A stretch of 59,737 nucleotides of DNA from Gammaproteobacteria bacterium. GTDB taxonomy: Bacteria; Pseudomonadota; Gammaproteobacteria; Enterobacterales; GCA-2746155. The stretch spans positions 1 through 59,737 of the forward strand of contig JAUUZN010000003.1 in assembly GCA_030589945.1 (NCBI GenBank), read 5' to 3'. Positions 1 through 8,218 of the stretch are shown piece after piece. The translations under genes were made by a program, and so were the position numbers. The first letter of the stretch is position 1; each line of letters begins with the position of its first letter. The notes beneath the pieces are model-generated. The model searched no databases. It saw nothing but the letters and a program-made list of their open reading frames with translations, and was not told where the DNA came from.

Positions 1-1
1 C

Positions 2-1684
2 AGCAATGTATCAATAAAAGCTAAAATTATGGGTAACTCAGGCATATTGATTATTTTAATGCTCATGAGTGGTGTTGTTACATTAAATATTATCAATGGT
101 ATCAATAATGAACTTGTAGCTATTGCTGAGCAAGATATGCCACTGACTAAAAATATCACAGAAATTACTGAGCACCAATTGGAGCAGGCAATTCATTTTG
201 AACGTGTTGTGCGGTATGGTAGTTTATTATTGGTGGATAGCGATGCAGCGGAGCACTTTCAATCTGAAATATCAGCGTTCGATGCAATGAGTCAAAATGT
301 TGATGAAGAGGTTCGAAGAACGGAACAGATGGTTGAAGAATTTATTGTTGAAGCTCATAGCGATGAAGAGGCTTCTGAATTTAGACACATTGGTGCGGAG
401 TTGAAAATAATTGAAAAGGAACATGCGGATTTTGAGGATCATGCCCGCCTATTGTTTACTGAACTGGCTGAGGGAAATTTGCATAATACTAAAGAATTAA
501 TAGAATCTGTTGAACATGAAGAGGAACAATTGGATCATAAGCTTGAAGCTCTGTTAAATGAAATCGTATTATTTACAGAAAAAGCGGCATTAAAAGCAGA
601 AAAACATGGAGAAGATGGACTATTATTTCTAATGATATTATTTATTATTGCAATTGCGGTAGGCCTTTTTACAAGTATTATGGTAAGCCGAAATGTAGCC
701 ATCAGGCTGAATGAGACGGTCCAAAGTCTAGAGTTAATTGCCGCTGCTGATTTGACTGGAAAGATTGAAATAGTGGGAAAGGATGAAATATCCTTGCTGC
801 GAGCTGCTTTGCTTAGGATGCGTGAACAATTATTATCTATGCTCGCAAGCATAGGCTCTCTATCATTACAGTTATCATCAGCTGCAGAAGAAGTATCAAC
901 TACAATGACTCAGACAGCAATAAATATTCAGCAACAACAGTCTGAAACGGAGCAGATTGCCGGTGCAATGCATGAAATGAGTATAACAATTGGAAGTGTT
1001 TCTGCAAATGTATTGGAAACATCGGCGGCTTCAAATGCAGCTCATGACGAAGCGACTAATGGCCAAAAAGTGGTGCAGGTTGCAATTACTGGAATCCAAC
1101 AACTGGCAAACAAGATTGATAATACATCAGAAGTTATCTCAGAAGTTGAACATAACAGTGAAGAAATCAACACCGTATTGGATGTCATAAAAGGAATTGC
1201 TGATCAGACTAACTTATTGGCTTTAAATGCAGCAATTGAAGCTGCGCGTGCTGGAGAGCAAGGTCGTGGTTTTGCAGTTGTGGCAGATGAAGTGCGAACT
1301 TTAGCAGGCCGAACACAGGAGTCCACTACCAATATTAACCAGATCATTGAAAAACTGCAGGCTGCCGCACATAAGGCAACAAAAGCAATGGCAGAAAGTC
1401 GTGAGCAGAGTAAAGTAGTTGTAGAAAAGGCCGCTCTGGCAGGAGACTCATTAAAGAATATAACCTCATCAATTAAACAAATAGATGATATGAGCTCTCA
1501 AATTGCAACTGCTTCAGAAGAGCAAGATAGTGTGGCTCAAACAATGAATAGTAACATTAATGACATCAATGATAAGGCTATGCAAAATGCTTCAAGTATT
1601 GAGCAAACAAGTGTAGCTGGAGAAGAACTTGCAAAATACGCAACTGAACTTCAAGGACTGGTCGAACGATTCAAGGTTAATTAG
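2..1684 (+). CDS. methyl-accepting chemotaxis protein, 5' end outside the window
   Basis: Membrane chemoreceptor that would signal to a CheA kinase through CheW. The first ATG inside the window is at 29, but the frame is open upstream to base 2 (codons reading SNVSIKAKI before that Met), as in the usual lysine-containing N-terminus of such receptors, so the true start is probably outside the window. Numbering from the Met at 29: a transmembrane helix at about 4-24, an acidic helical periplasmic sensor at about 25-195, a second transmembrane helix at about 198-220, a HAMP domain at about 221-275, and a methylation/signalling coiled coil whose tip has [15 protein letters not shown] near residue 405. 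The ligand is unknown. Family assignment is secure. A decayed CheV-like gene follows. Confidence 0.93.
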   Translation, partial: SNVSIKAKIMGNSGILIILMLMSGVVTLNIINGINNELVAIAEQDMPLTKNITEITEHQLEQAIHFERVVRYGSLLLVDSDAAEHFQSEISAFDAMSQNVDEEVRRTEQMVEEFIVEAHSDEEASEFRHIGAELKIIEKEHADFEDHARLLFTELAEGNLHNTKELIESVEHEEEQLDHKLEALLNEIVLFTEKAALKAEKHGEDGLLFLMILFIIAIAVGLFTSIMVSRNVAIRLNETVQSLELIAAADLTGKIEIVGKDEISLLRAALLRMREQLLSMLASIGSLSLQLSSAAEEVSTTMTQTAINIQQQQSETEQIAGAMHEMSITIGSVSANVLETSAASNAAHDEATNGQKVVQVAITGIQQLANKIDNTSEVISEVEHNSEEINTVLDVIKGIADQTNLLALNAAIEAARAGEQGRGFAVVADEVRTLAGRTQESTTNINQIIEKLQAAAHKATKAMAESREQSKVVVEKAALAGDSLKNITSSIKQIDDMSSQIATASEEQDSVAQTMNSNINDINDKAMQNASSIEQTSVAGEELAKYATELQGLVERFKVN

Positions 1685-1697
1685 TGAGATATAAATA

Positions 1698-1818
1698 ATG
1701 TCAGATTTAATGCAATCAATTGATGAACGCATCAAGTTGGCAGGCACCAATCGACTCTAAGTATTGCTATTTGGTTTAGGTATCAATATTTTCAAGGCCA
1801 GCGACGTAAAAGGCATCG
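1698..1818 (+). pseudogene. decayed CheV/CheW-like fragment
   Basis: An ATG at 1698 opens a 20-codon frame (MSDLMQSIDERIKLAGTNRL) that stops at TAA 1758-1760. The same frame continues past the stop as VLLFGLG then INIFKASDVKG. From memory, CheV proteins begin with a short Asp-Glu-Arg-rich helix, then NRLELLLFxL, a few residues, then GINVFKVxEV. The fragment fits that order with one stop codon and a loss of several residues between FGLG and INIFK. The match fades at the end of the convergent RND gene, which stops at 1819. I read it as the 5' stub of a lost cheV, left behind the chemoreceptor. The family link is from recognition, not a search. Confidence 0.6.
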
Positions 1819-4800
1819 TCAGTAATCCTGTGTCAACAATAAGTATAGTGCTGGTACAATAAATAAGGTTACTACTGTTGAAATGATCATCCCTCCAATG
1901 ATCACAAGCCCAAGAGGTGTCCACATGCTGCTGTTCTGTAGCGTTAACGGTAATAAACCTCCAATGGTCGTCAATGTTGTCAGCACAATCGGTGTTAGGC
2001 GCGTTTGAGCGGCATTCAAGATTGCCTGTCGAGTGTTCTCTCCTTTTTGGATTAACTGATTGGCCGTATCAACCAATATAATGGAGTTATTAACAACAAT
2101 ACCCATTAGACTGGTGAGCCCAACGAAGGCCATTACTGAGAAGGAATAACCAAAAATAAGTAATGCGATAATTGCACCTGAAAAAGCAAAGGGTATTGAT
2201 ACAAATACAATGGCAGGCTGTGCAAAGGAACGGAATTGTAGAACGAGTACTGCAAAAATTCCAAACAATGAAATGACTAACGCCTGCAGTAATCCAGAAA
2301 ATGATTCGCTCCGAGACTGTTGTTCGCCGCCGATCTGATATCGCACACCCTTGGGTAGTTTAACTAATTTCAACCGTTCAACGATGTCATTGGTTACCTC
2401 AGAGATTAGATATCCAGGCAGGGTATCAGAGGTGACCATGGCGCTTCGCTCTAAATAATAATGTTGCAATTGTGAAGGTACAGATTGCAATTGCGCTTTA
2501 ATCAATTGTTTCAATGGTACAAAAACGCCATTATTGGCCATAACTAACAGGCTATTTATATTTTCAATGCTGGGTGTTGATGCGTTATTAATTCGGATCA
2601 TAATGTCGTAATCATCGCCGTTATTATCGCGATAATTCCCCACAACATCACCCATCAAACTGGTGCGAATGATATGATCAATATTAGCGACGGAGACGTT
2701 TAAAAGCGCAGCCTTTTCTGTGTTGATGTTAATCACTAAATCGAGCTTTGGTCGACCCATTGGATTGTTTACATTAACAGTACCAGCCGTATCTAAGATT
2801 ATTTTTTCTACTTTGTTTGATGCTTCCTGTAATAAAGATAAATCATCGCCAAGAACTCTAATTGCAATTGGAGCGTCAACAGGGGGTCCTTGCCTAAACT
2901 CTTTCACATTAACTTTTGCACCAGCAATTTGAGCAAAATCAGCGCGTAAATTAGCGACCAAATTCGCTAATTCATGTTTATTTAGCTCATTGAGTACAAT
3001 TAATAGTTGTGCCTCATTGGCGGCTTCGCCTGCGGGAAATTCATTGTAATAAACGCTCGGATTATTTTTACCGATATTGGTAGCTACAGCCTTAACTTCA
3101 GAATAGCTACGGACCTGTTTGTCGATGGTAATGGCGAGTTCTTTGGTTGCAAAAAAACTGCTGCTTTCTGGCAATTCGATGTTTAATAATAATTGTGCTT
3201 TCTCTGCATTTGGAAAAACACTCACACCTACTTTTTGAAATAAAGAGAGGCTGCCAATAAATAATGTGACAGAGATGCCAATGACCCATAGGGGATGCGT
3301 TAATGCAGATTTTAACACGGGGTAATAGTAATCTGCAGATAGGCGCTCTAATTGACGTTGAACTAGATTTCGTTTACTCGATTCTCCAACAGCCCTTTGC
3401 TTAAACATACTGCTCGCCATAAGGGGTGCAAGTGTCACTGCGATAAGTAAAGAAGCAAGCAAAACCAAGACAACGGTCACCGGCATCGAGCGCATAAAAC
3501 TTCCGGTGTTACTTTCCATCATCAGCATGGGTACAAAGGCCAGTATCGTCGTTGCTGTACCACTTGCAACGGCCCAACCAACCTGACTGGTGCCTTCGGC
3601 GGCAGCCTTGAGAGGTGTTAGCCCGAGCTTTAATTTTTGACCAATGGATTCAGTAACAACAATCGCATTGTCAACCAAAAGACCCAGTGCGATCACTAGT
3701 CCAACAATGGACATTTGTTGTAATCCAAAGCCAAAGTAATCGAGTCCTGCAAGACTAATGGATATAGAAATAGGGATGGATAGCAGAATAATGACCGATG
3801 AACGTATGCCTAAAGAAAACAAAATGATGATACCAACAAGTATCAAACCCTGTAATAGATTTTGAAAAAAGCCGTTGACCTGTTTATGAACACTTATGGA
3901 TTGGTCAAAGATTATCTCGGTAGTAATGGTTTCTGGTAATTGTTGTGAATATTCATTAAGTCTAAGCTTTAGCTCATCCATCACATTGAAAATATTGGTA
4001 CCCTCTCGTTGTTCCACAGCGATAAAGACAGCTCTCTGCCCATTATAGAGCCCCAAATATTTAGGTTCTGCGTCAACGAGCCCTACCTTTGCAATGTCTT
4101 TAATATGGATGATGGTTCCATCAGATAGGGTTAGCACAGTATCGTTTATTGCATCGATGGTCTTGTAATCACCACTGGTCTTGACTGAAAATCGACGACT
4201 TCCTGCATCAACAAACCCACCGGGTATATTTGCAGCGCTGCCCATTAATGTTGCGCGTAATGTAGATAGACTGACGCCCAGTTCACGCATTGCAGTCAGA
4301 TCTGCGACAACCTGTACTTGCTGATCGGGAAAGGCCATGGCATCGGCACGTTTCACGCCGGGTGAACGGGTAAAAACTTTCTCTAAGCGTTCAGCCTGAT
4401 AGCGCATTTCTCGAAAGGATGCAGTTTCAGAGATAAGTGCAACCTGCAATATATTGACATCAGAGGGCGTGGTTTTTTTAATTTCAATGCTATGAATGCG
4501 TTCAGGCAAACTGTCTCGAACTTTAGAGACGGCTTGGATCACATCATCATACTTTTCCTCAGAATCTACTCCAAAGTTAAACTCCACCCTTAGGTTGCTC
4601 ACACCATCGGTAATTGTTGTCTTAATAAACTTTATATCTTCAAGTTCGTTGATGACTTCTTCGATGGGATCGGTAACTAATTTTTCCATATCCTCTGGAC
4701 TGGTTCCGGGATATATCACTGTCACAATGACCATTGGGAAATTAAATTGTGGATCTTCAGAGCGGGGCATCGTTTGGAATGATAGTATTCCCAGCAGCGT

Positions 4801-4863
4801 AAAGAGAGCAATTATGGTTAGGGTAAACTGATGATTTTTTATCGCGAGAAGAGGGAGTTGCAT
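1819..4863 (-). CDS. RND-family efflux transporter permease
   Basis: Inner-membrane proton-driven pump subunit, 1014 residues, the usual length of the HAE1/AcrB-like group. The N-terminal helix is followed by the porter-domain opening PGTSPEDMEKLVTDPIEE. The fourth transmembrane helix (about residues 385-405) carries GLLVDNAIVV: one Asp is kept and the second acidic position of AcrB is Asn, as in many RND subgroups. A second block of helices lies at about 850-1010. The membrane fusion gene ends 3 bases upstream, so the two are translated together. No outer-membrane channel gene is present, so the pump presumably borrows a TolC-type protein. Substrate unknown; the divergent TetR gene suggests a drug-like or amphipathic inducer. 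Confidence 0.93.
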   Translation of the reverse strand: MQLPLLAIKNHQFTLTIIALFTLLGILSFQTMPRSEDPQFNFPMVIVTVIYPGTSPEDMEKLVTDPIEEVINELEDIKFIKTTITDGVSNLRVEFNFGVDSEEKYDDVIQAVSKVRDSLPERIHSIEIKKTTPSDVNILQVALISETASFREMRYQAERLEKVFTRSPGVKRADAMAFPDQQVQVVADLTAMRELGVSLSTLRATLMGSAANIPGGFVDAGSRRFSVKTSGDYKTIDAINDTVLTLSDGTIIHIKDIAKVGLVDAEPKYLGLYNGQRAVFIAVEQREGTNIFNVMDELKLRLNEYSQQLPETITTEIIFDQSISVHKQVNGFFQNLLQGLILVGIIILFSLGIRSSVIILLSIPISISISLAGLDYFGFGLQQMSIVGLVIALGLLVDNAIVVTESIGQKLKLGLTPLKAAAEGTSQVGWAVASGTATTILAFVPMLMMESNTGSFMRSMPVTVVLVLLASLLIAVTLAPLMASSMFKQRAVGESSKRNLVQRQLERLSADYYYPVLKSALTHPLWVIGISVTLFIGSLSLFQKVGVSVFPNAEKAQLLLNIELPESSSFFATKELAITIDKQVRSYSEVKAVATNIGKNNPSVYYNEFPAGEAANEAQLLIVLNELNKHELANLVANLRADFAQIAGAKVNVKEFRQGPPVDAPIAIRVLGDDLSLLQEASNKVEKIILDTAGTVNVNNPMGRPKLDLVININTEKAALLNVSVANIDHIIRTSLMGDVVGNYRDNNGDDYDIMIRINNASTPSIENINSLLVMANNGVFVPLKQLIKAQLQSVPSQLQHYYLERSAMVTSDTLPGYLISEVTNDIVERLKLVKLPKGVRYQIGGEQQSRSESFSGLLQALVISLFGIFAVLVLQFRSFAQPAIVFVSIPFAFSGAIIALLIFGYSFSVMAFVGLTSLMGIVVNNSIILVDTANQLIQKGENTRQAILNAAQTRLTPIVLTTLTTIGGLLPLTLQNSSMWTPLGLVIIGGMIISTVVTLFIVPALYLLLTQDY

Positions 4864-4866
4864 GAC

Positions 4867-5925
4867 TTAATGAAAACCTTCAATAGAAACGTAACTACCG
4901 TCGGTTAAATAGGGCGTCCCCAGTTTAATCACTTTATCAGAGGCTTTAAGACTACCTCGAACAATGGCCTCATCCTGCAATAATTCGATGATCTCAACGG
5001 ATACCTGATGGACTCTTCGATCATTGTCCACCAGTATAAATATATTAGCGTGGCCCTCTTTAGCTCGAGAAATAGCTTCTATTGGGATGTAAAACTGTGG
5101 CTCACCCAAGGAAGGCATGATTTCTACTCTTGCGATTAGGCCAGAGCGTAGAGAATAGCCTTGATCATCAATGCTAATTTCCACTTCAAAAGTTCCGGCC
5201 ATATTGCTTGTACTCATTGCAATTTCAGTAACGGTGCCTTCAAATAGTCGGCCAGGATAGGCGTCGATGGATATTTTGGATTGATCACCGATACTCACCT
5301 TTACAATATCTTGGTCAATTAGGCCAACACGTACCACAGCACCTTGCTTCTGCGATGCGAGCAATAATATAGGCTGACCCACAGAAACCAGTTCACTTGA
5401 TTCAACAAAACGTTTAAGGATTCGACCCTGTGCAGGCGAGCGAATCACTGAAAGTTTGCGATTAAAATTTGCAATTTTCAATTCTGCCGCAGCATTGTCG
5501 TAGGATGACTGAGCGTTTTGTTTAAGCTGCATAGAAACTAGTTTTTCATCATATAACTTTGTATAACGAGCTAATTCATCGCTCGCCTGTTGGTAATATG
5601 AAGCCGCTCTCTGATGCTGTGCATTTATTTCTTCTAAATCTAAGGTTGCCAGTACCTGACCCTTTTTGACAAAATTACCTTCTTCTACCTGAATGTTTTT
5701 TATTAAGCCACCGGTTTTAAAAGATAGGCGGATCTCATTTTTACTACTAATCCGGCCGCTATTTTTAATAACAAGATTACGTTGCTCGTGTTTAATTTTG
5801 CTGGCCGTTACAGCAACGGGAGCATCTTCACTGGCAACACTGGTTGCAAAGTTTAACGAGGGGAGACCCATATAAATGGACATTCCAATAACAAGCATTA
5901 CATTTTTTAAATTAGTCTCTTTCAT
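4867..5925 (-). CDS. RND efflux membrane fusion (periplasmic adaptor) protein
   Basis: Periplasmic adaptor joining the RND pump to an outer-membrane channel. The N-terminus has a hydrophobic signal segment. The split lipoyl-like domain shows IQVEEGNFVKKGQVLATLDL on one side and VIRSPAQGRILKRFV on the other, separated by an alpha-hairpin rich in Gln and Ala; beta-barrel and membrane-proximal regions follow. I chose the ATG at 5925 (352 residues); a GTG three codons upstream at 5934 is possible. No strong ribosome site precedes either. First gene of a two-gene operon, divergent from the TetR gene with a 20-bp palindrome between them. Confidence 0.9.
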   Translation of the reverse strand: MKETNLKNVMLVIGMSIYMGLPSLNFATSVASEDAPVAVTASKIKHEQRNLVIKNSGRISSKNEIRLSFKTGGLIKNIQVEEGNFVKKGQVLATLDLEEINAQHQRAASYYQQASDELARYTKLYDEKLVSMQLKQNAQSSYDNAAAELKIANFNRKLSVIRSPAQGRILKRFVESSELVSVGQPILLLASQKQGAVVRVGLIDQDIVKVSIGDQSKISIDAYPGRLFEGTVTEIAMSTSNMAGTFEVEISIDDQGYSLRSGLIARVEIMPSLGEPQFYIPIEAISRAKEGHANIFILVDNDRRVHQVSVEIIELLQDEAIVRGSLKASDKVIKLGTPYLTDGSYVSIEGFH

Positions 5926-5951
5926 AGTCTTCACTGTCTAGGCATCATTGT

Positions 5952-5971
5952 TTTATAAAATGTTTTATAAA
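5952..5971. promoter_or_regulatory. perfect 20-bp palindrome, candidate TetR operator
   Basis: Two 9-bp arms, TTTATAAAA (5952-5960) and TTTTATAAA (5963-5971), are exact inverted repeats around TG. The same stretch can be read as two direct copies of GTTTTATAAA. It lies between the divergent RND operon start (5925) and the tetR start (6035), where a TetR repressor would block both promoters. The position and symmetry are seen; binding is inferred. Its AT-richness makes a chance palindrome somewhat more likely. Confidence 0.55.
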
Positions 5972-6034
5972 TTAATGTAGGCACTGTACACATAAATGTT
6001 GCCAGCGTCAACATAACTGTAGTAAGATACACAA

Positions 6035-6655
6035 ATGGTAACAACTCAAACTAAACCTTATCACCACGGTGATCTTCGACAGGAGATCCTCTGTGCGGCC
6101 TGTTCTTTGTTAGAAGAGAATAATATTGCGAGCTTAAGTTTAAGGGCGGTTGCCAAAGAGGTGGGTGTAAGTCATACCGCGCCTTATCGGCATTATAAGG
6201 ATAAAGAAAGTTTACTTGTTGATATTGCAAAGCAGGGTTTCGATGAACTTTCAAAGGATTTGATGGGCGCTATACAACAGCATCCGGATAATCCAATTGA
6301 ACAATTGCGAGAAGCTGGATTTAGGTACGTAAACTTAAGTATCAAGCATCCACAATGTACTCAGTTAATGTTTGGTGGCCATCTACCATGCGATGACACC
6401 TACCCTGAATTAAAGACTTCATCTGAATCAGCATTTAGCGGCTTGAAATTTATTATCGAATCGGGTCAGAAGCAGGGTCAGTTTATAGATGGAGACGTTG
6501 AAACGCTGTCTCTAGCGGCGTGGGCTGGAATTCATGGTCTGAGCATGTTGTTGATCAGTGAACGCCTTCCGGATATTCTCAAAATTGACAGTAGCGCCCG
6601 CCATTTAACAGAAGCAGTAACCGCAACCATGTTATCAGGATTGCAGGCGAGATAA
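6035..6655 (+). CDS. TetR/AcrR-family transcriptional regulator
   Basis: 206 residues. The N-terminal helix-turn-helix is typical: YHHGDLRQEILCAA, then SLRAVAKEVGVSHTAPYRHY at about residues 38-57. The C-terminal ligand domain has WAGIHGLSML, resembling the WHG-type C-terminal domain of some TetR proteins. It is divergent from the RND pump and adaptor genes and most likely represses them and itself through the palindrome at 5952-5971. The inducer is unknown. Its 3' end overlaps by 77 bases a small minus-strand gene, and a strong hairpin follows its stop. Confidence 0.93.
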   Translation: MVTTQTKPYHHGDLRQEILCAACSLLEENNIASLSLRAVAKEVGVSHTAPYRHYKDKESLLVDIAKQGFDELSKDLMGAIQQHPDNPIEQLREAGFRYVNLSIKHPQCTQLMFGGHLPCDDTYPELKTSSESAFSGLKFIIESGQKQGQFIDGDVETLSLAAWAGIHGLSMLLISERLPDILKIDSSARHLTEAVTATMLSGLQAR

Positions 6656-6842
6656 GTGACCAGTCGCGAGCTAATTTCTTAGTCTCGCGACGTGTCTGGG
6701 CTCTTTGAGCCGATTTGGTTTTCTCATGTGCGCCACCTTTTCGCATCAGTGGATGATTTGAAAAAGGATTTCGTGGGGCAACGGTGTGTGTCGTTGCAAT
6801 CGTTATTAATGAATTTGCACGACGCTTTTTTTTCTTTGTCAT
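6579..6842 (-). CDS. small basic protein, unknown function
   Basis: 87 residues beginning MTKKKKRR, with a Lys/Arg-rich middle containing RKGGAHEKTKSAQR and ending its charged part with KKLARDW. The start is supported by AAGGAG five bases before ATG, only 15 bases after the stop of the 311-residue gene upstream, so the two are probably cotranscribed. The charged part recalls short basic proteins of proteobacteria that I have seen without a function. The last 26 residues (hydrophobic, rich in Leu and Ile) are read antisense to the end of tetR, and may be an extension gained after an original stop was lost. Nucleic-acid binding is possible from the charge alone. Confidence 0.55.
   Translation of the reverse strand: MTKKKKRRANSLITIATTHTVAPRNPFSNHPLMRKGGAHEKTKSAQRAQTRRETKKLARDWSLISPAILITWLRLLLLLNGGRYCQF
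6663..6691. repeat. strong inverted repeat after tetR
   Basis: GTCGCGAG (6663-6670) and CTCGCGAC (6684-6691) are perfect complements, and the stem extends inward through CTAA/TTAG with one bulged T and loop TTTC, giving about 12 pairs. It starts eight bases after the tetR stop but has no T-run on either side, so it is not a standard intrinsic terminator. It also lies within the coding sequence of the small basic protein, at its KKLARDW segment. It may protect or end transcripts from both strands. Confidence 0.6.
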
Positions 6843-6857
6843 ATATTCTCCTTTTGA

Positions 6858-7793
6858 CTAAATTTCTAAATAAAACCAAGACTGTTGTTTTAATTTTTTT
6901 TGTCGTCGTCGCAATGAACGATGTGACATTAAAAATTCAGGTCCACAGTCAACCTGATCGAAACAAAACTTTTTTGGTAACTCACTGTATATACTCACTG
7001 GTGGGTTCCTAAAGTTGATATTTTTAAATACCTTTCCTGATTCAGTGCTGTGATAAAATATTTTACTAAATCCCAATTCATTTTTTATAAATTGAATGGT
7101 TGAATGCAACATAGTTTCACCCCACAACTTGGTGAAGCGTCTTAAAATATTAGCAGTGTAAACTAACATTTCTCTAACTGAATAAACGACGCCATACATT
7201 GTATAATTATCTCTACCAACAGCAGCCAATCGTTTTGAAATAATTGAATGCCTTTTAGCTTGTCGCAACCAGTCGTTTTGTATTTCTTCAATAAGCACTT
7301 CACCGGTTAAATAATCAAAATCAATTCTTGCCCATGCAATGGAATTTCTAGTTTTATGAATCGGATGACCCGTATATTTAAAACTATCATCATCAACACT
7401 ATGCTGCGACATGTACTGATCATGTTCATTGGTAAAATTAAGCTGCAAGACTAGATTGGAACCAGGTCTTGAAGTTTGATCCCAAGGATATCCTTCTTTA
7501 GAGCCCCACTTAGAAAGCGTTAATACAAAACTTTCATAATCAGCTAGGAAGGTATTCTCGAACCTATCTTTACTGATAAAACCATCGCCACATTTTGATG
7601 TAACTTCTTTAACGACTGCTTTGTGTAAAAGCTTATTAAATTTACTTTGCTGAATCTTTGTTATGGGCAATCGATCATTATTTATAAATAAACTTTCTAA
7701 AAGATAAAGAGCATATTTATCTTTAAAATAATGAAGGACTCGCCGTTCGTCATCGAGACATTCTAGAGCCTCCTTTAATACGTTGGTTTCCAT
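6858..7793 (-). CDS. uncharacterised 311-residue protein with an EEIQNDW motif
   Basis: I do not recognise a named family. The ATG at 7793 is preferred because AGGAAG sits about seven bases upstream; a longer TTG start at 7847 has no ribosome site. The sequence is soluble, with no signal peptide or membrane helix. The middle reads WARIDFDYLTGEVLIEEIQ then NDW. The C-terminal third has LWGETMLHSTIQF and GFSKIFYHSTESG, and the tail is basic (HRSLRRRQKKLKQ). The order EEIQ-x-DW followed by a Trp-containing helix and a strand recalls a domain of large polyvalent phage proteins (EEIQSDW followed by KR and a strand before a Gly-rich turn). That link is from memory and weak. The gene follows a leader-peptide/terminator region and is followed by a small basic protein. 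Confidence 0.7.
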   Translation of the reverse strand: METNVLKEALECLDDERRVLHYFKDKYALYLLESLFINNDRLPITKIQQSKFNKLLHKAVVKEVTSKCGDGFISKDRFENTFLADYESFVLTLSKWGSKEGYPWDQTSRPGSNLVLQLNFTNEHDQYMSQHSVDDDSFKYTGHPIHKTRNSIAWARIDFDYLTGEVLIEEIQNDWLRQAKRHSIISKRLAAVGRDNYTMYGVVYSVREMLVYTANILRRFTKLWGETMLHSTIQFIKNELGFSKIFYHSTESGKVFKNINFRNPPVSIYSELPKKFCFDQVDCGPEFLMSHRSLRRRQKKLKQQSWFYLEI

Positions 7794-7872
7794 AATATCG
7801 CTTCCTAATTCTGAATAATAAATATAAGCGGTCAGTTTTATAACCAACGCGCATTCTGAAAATGTTTTTCAT
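7750..7872 (-). CDS. short basic ORF overlapping the start of the 311-residue gene
   Basis: 40 codons starting MKNIFRMRVGYKTDRLY and ending GGSRMSR. AAAGGAG stands seven to eight bases upstream of ATG 7872, a better ribosome site than most genes here. It begins one base after the stop of a 19-codon ORF and overlaps the downstream gene start (7793) in another frame, ending 41 bases inside it. Translation through it could open or control the start of the 311-residue gene. An in-frame extension upstream (from ATG 7944) would add a hydrophobic segment but has no ribosome site. Whether the peptide itself matters is unknown. Confidence 0.4.
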   Translation of the reverse strand: MKNIFRMRVGYKTDRLYLLFRIRKRYYGNQRIKGGSRMSR

Positions 7873-7873
7873 A

Positions 7874-7933
7874 TTAGATTTCTCCTTTAAGATAAATAAA
7901 CATATGTGTGTAACTCCTAAAAATAATAGACAT
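7874..7933 (-). CDS. 19-codon ORF in the operon leader
   Basis: Reads MSIIFRSYTHMFIYLKGEI. A GAGG lies about eight bases before the ATG at 7933. Its last codons contain the AAAGGAG that serves the next ORF at 7872, so translation of the two would be coupled. It is aromatic-rich. It may be a regulatory short ORF, or chance. Confidence 0.3.
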   Translation of the reverse strand: MSIIFRSYTHMFIYLKGEI

Positions 7934-8015
7934 AACAATATCCTCATCGCCGAAAATTGATCGACAATGTTATTGAGCAATAAAAAGGATACCTAATGAA
8001 AATTATGGACGGGCA

Positions 8016-8053
8016 TAAAAAAAGCCCTGTCGGGTTTTCCGGTCAGGACTTTT
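8016..8053 (-). terminator. intrinsic terminator between leader ORF and downstream genes
   Basis: On the minus strand AAAAGTCCTG (8053-8044) pairs with CAGGGCTTTT (8029-8020), with one G-T pair, and CGG/CCG can add inner pairs around an AAAAC loop; a run of seven T follows (8023-8017). Its 5' arm (CTGAC at 8046-8042) can instead pair with GTCAG at 8070-8066, an alternative structure that would prevent the terminator. It lies between the strong promoter at 8246-8219 and the ORFs beginning at 7933, so it could be an attenuator or the end of a tiny gene. Confidence 0.8.
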
Positions 8054-8072
8054 GAAAAATATTTTCTGACTC

Positions 8073-8115
8073 GAAAGGTATCGGTTTACCTTCCAAGCTT
8101 TAAGCATTTGAAAGG
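8073..8115 (-). promoter_or_regulatory. two mutually exclusive leader hairpins
   Basis: Hairpin A: CCTTTCAA (8115-8108), beginning directly after the leader-ORF stop codon, pairs with TTGGAAGG (8096-8089), plus an inner GCT/AGC. Hairpin B: GGAAGGTA (8094-8087) pairs with TACCTTTC (8080-8073) around a six-base loop. They share bases 8094-8089, so only one can form. A ribosome on the stop codon would cover the 5' arm of A and favour B. This is the geometry of a translation-sensing leader, although I could not connect B directly to the terminator. Confidence 0.5.
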
Positions 8116-8166
8116 CTAGTTAAATAGTTCTTTACTGAACGTGTTTAAAATAAACAAACTTGGCAT
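8116..8166 (-). CDS. 16-codon leader peptide ORF
   Basis: Reads MPSLFILNTFSKELFN then TAG. AAGGAG lies about eight bases upstream of the ATG at 8166, and a near-consensus promoter lies about 50 bases further up. The stop codon abuts hairpin A and a terminator follows within 65 bases. It has no run of one amino acid, so it does not look like an amino-acid biosynthesis attenuator. A short peptide with hydrophobic SLFIL near the start is closer in style to nascent-peptide or drug-sensing leaders, which is only a resemblance. A stand-alone micro-gene with its own terminator is the alternative. Confidence 0.5.
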   Translation of the reverse strand: MPSLFILNTFSKELFN

Positions 8167-8218
8167 TCCAAAAACTCCTTAAAAATCTTGTTGAATAGGC
8201 AGTGCAAATCTGGCGGCA

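Noticed and set aside
1-28. Start of the chemoreceptor at ATG 29
   Set aside because: The frame continues upstream with typical receptor residues, so the gene is probably cut by the window edge.
1819-4863. Possible inactivation of the RND pump, since AcrB's second acidic residue in helix 4 is Asn
   Set aside because: One Asp is kept and this pattern occurs in many RND subgroups; the gene is full length.
6692-7012. 106-residue plus-strand ORF after tetR
   Set aside because: It is antisense to the small basic gene and the 311-residue gene end, has no ribosome site, and reads low-complexity hydrophobic.
7801-7847. Longer TTG start for the 311-residue protein
   Set aside because: No ribosome site at 7847, whereas ATG 7793 has AGGAAG at a good distance.
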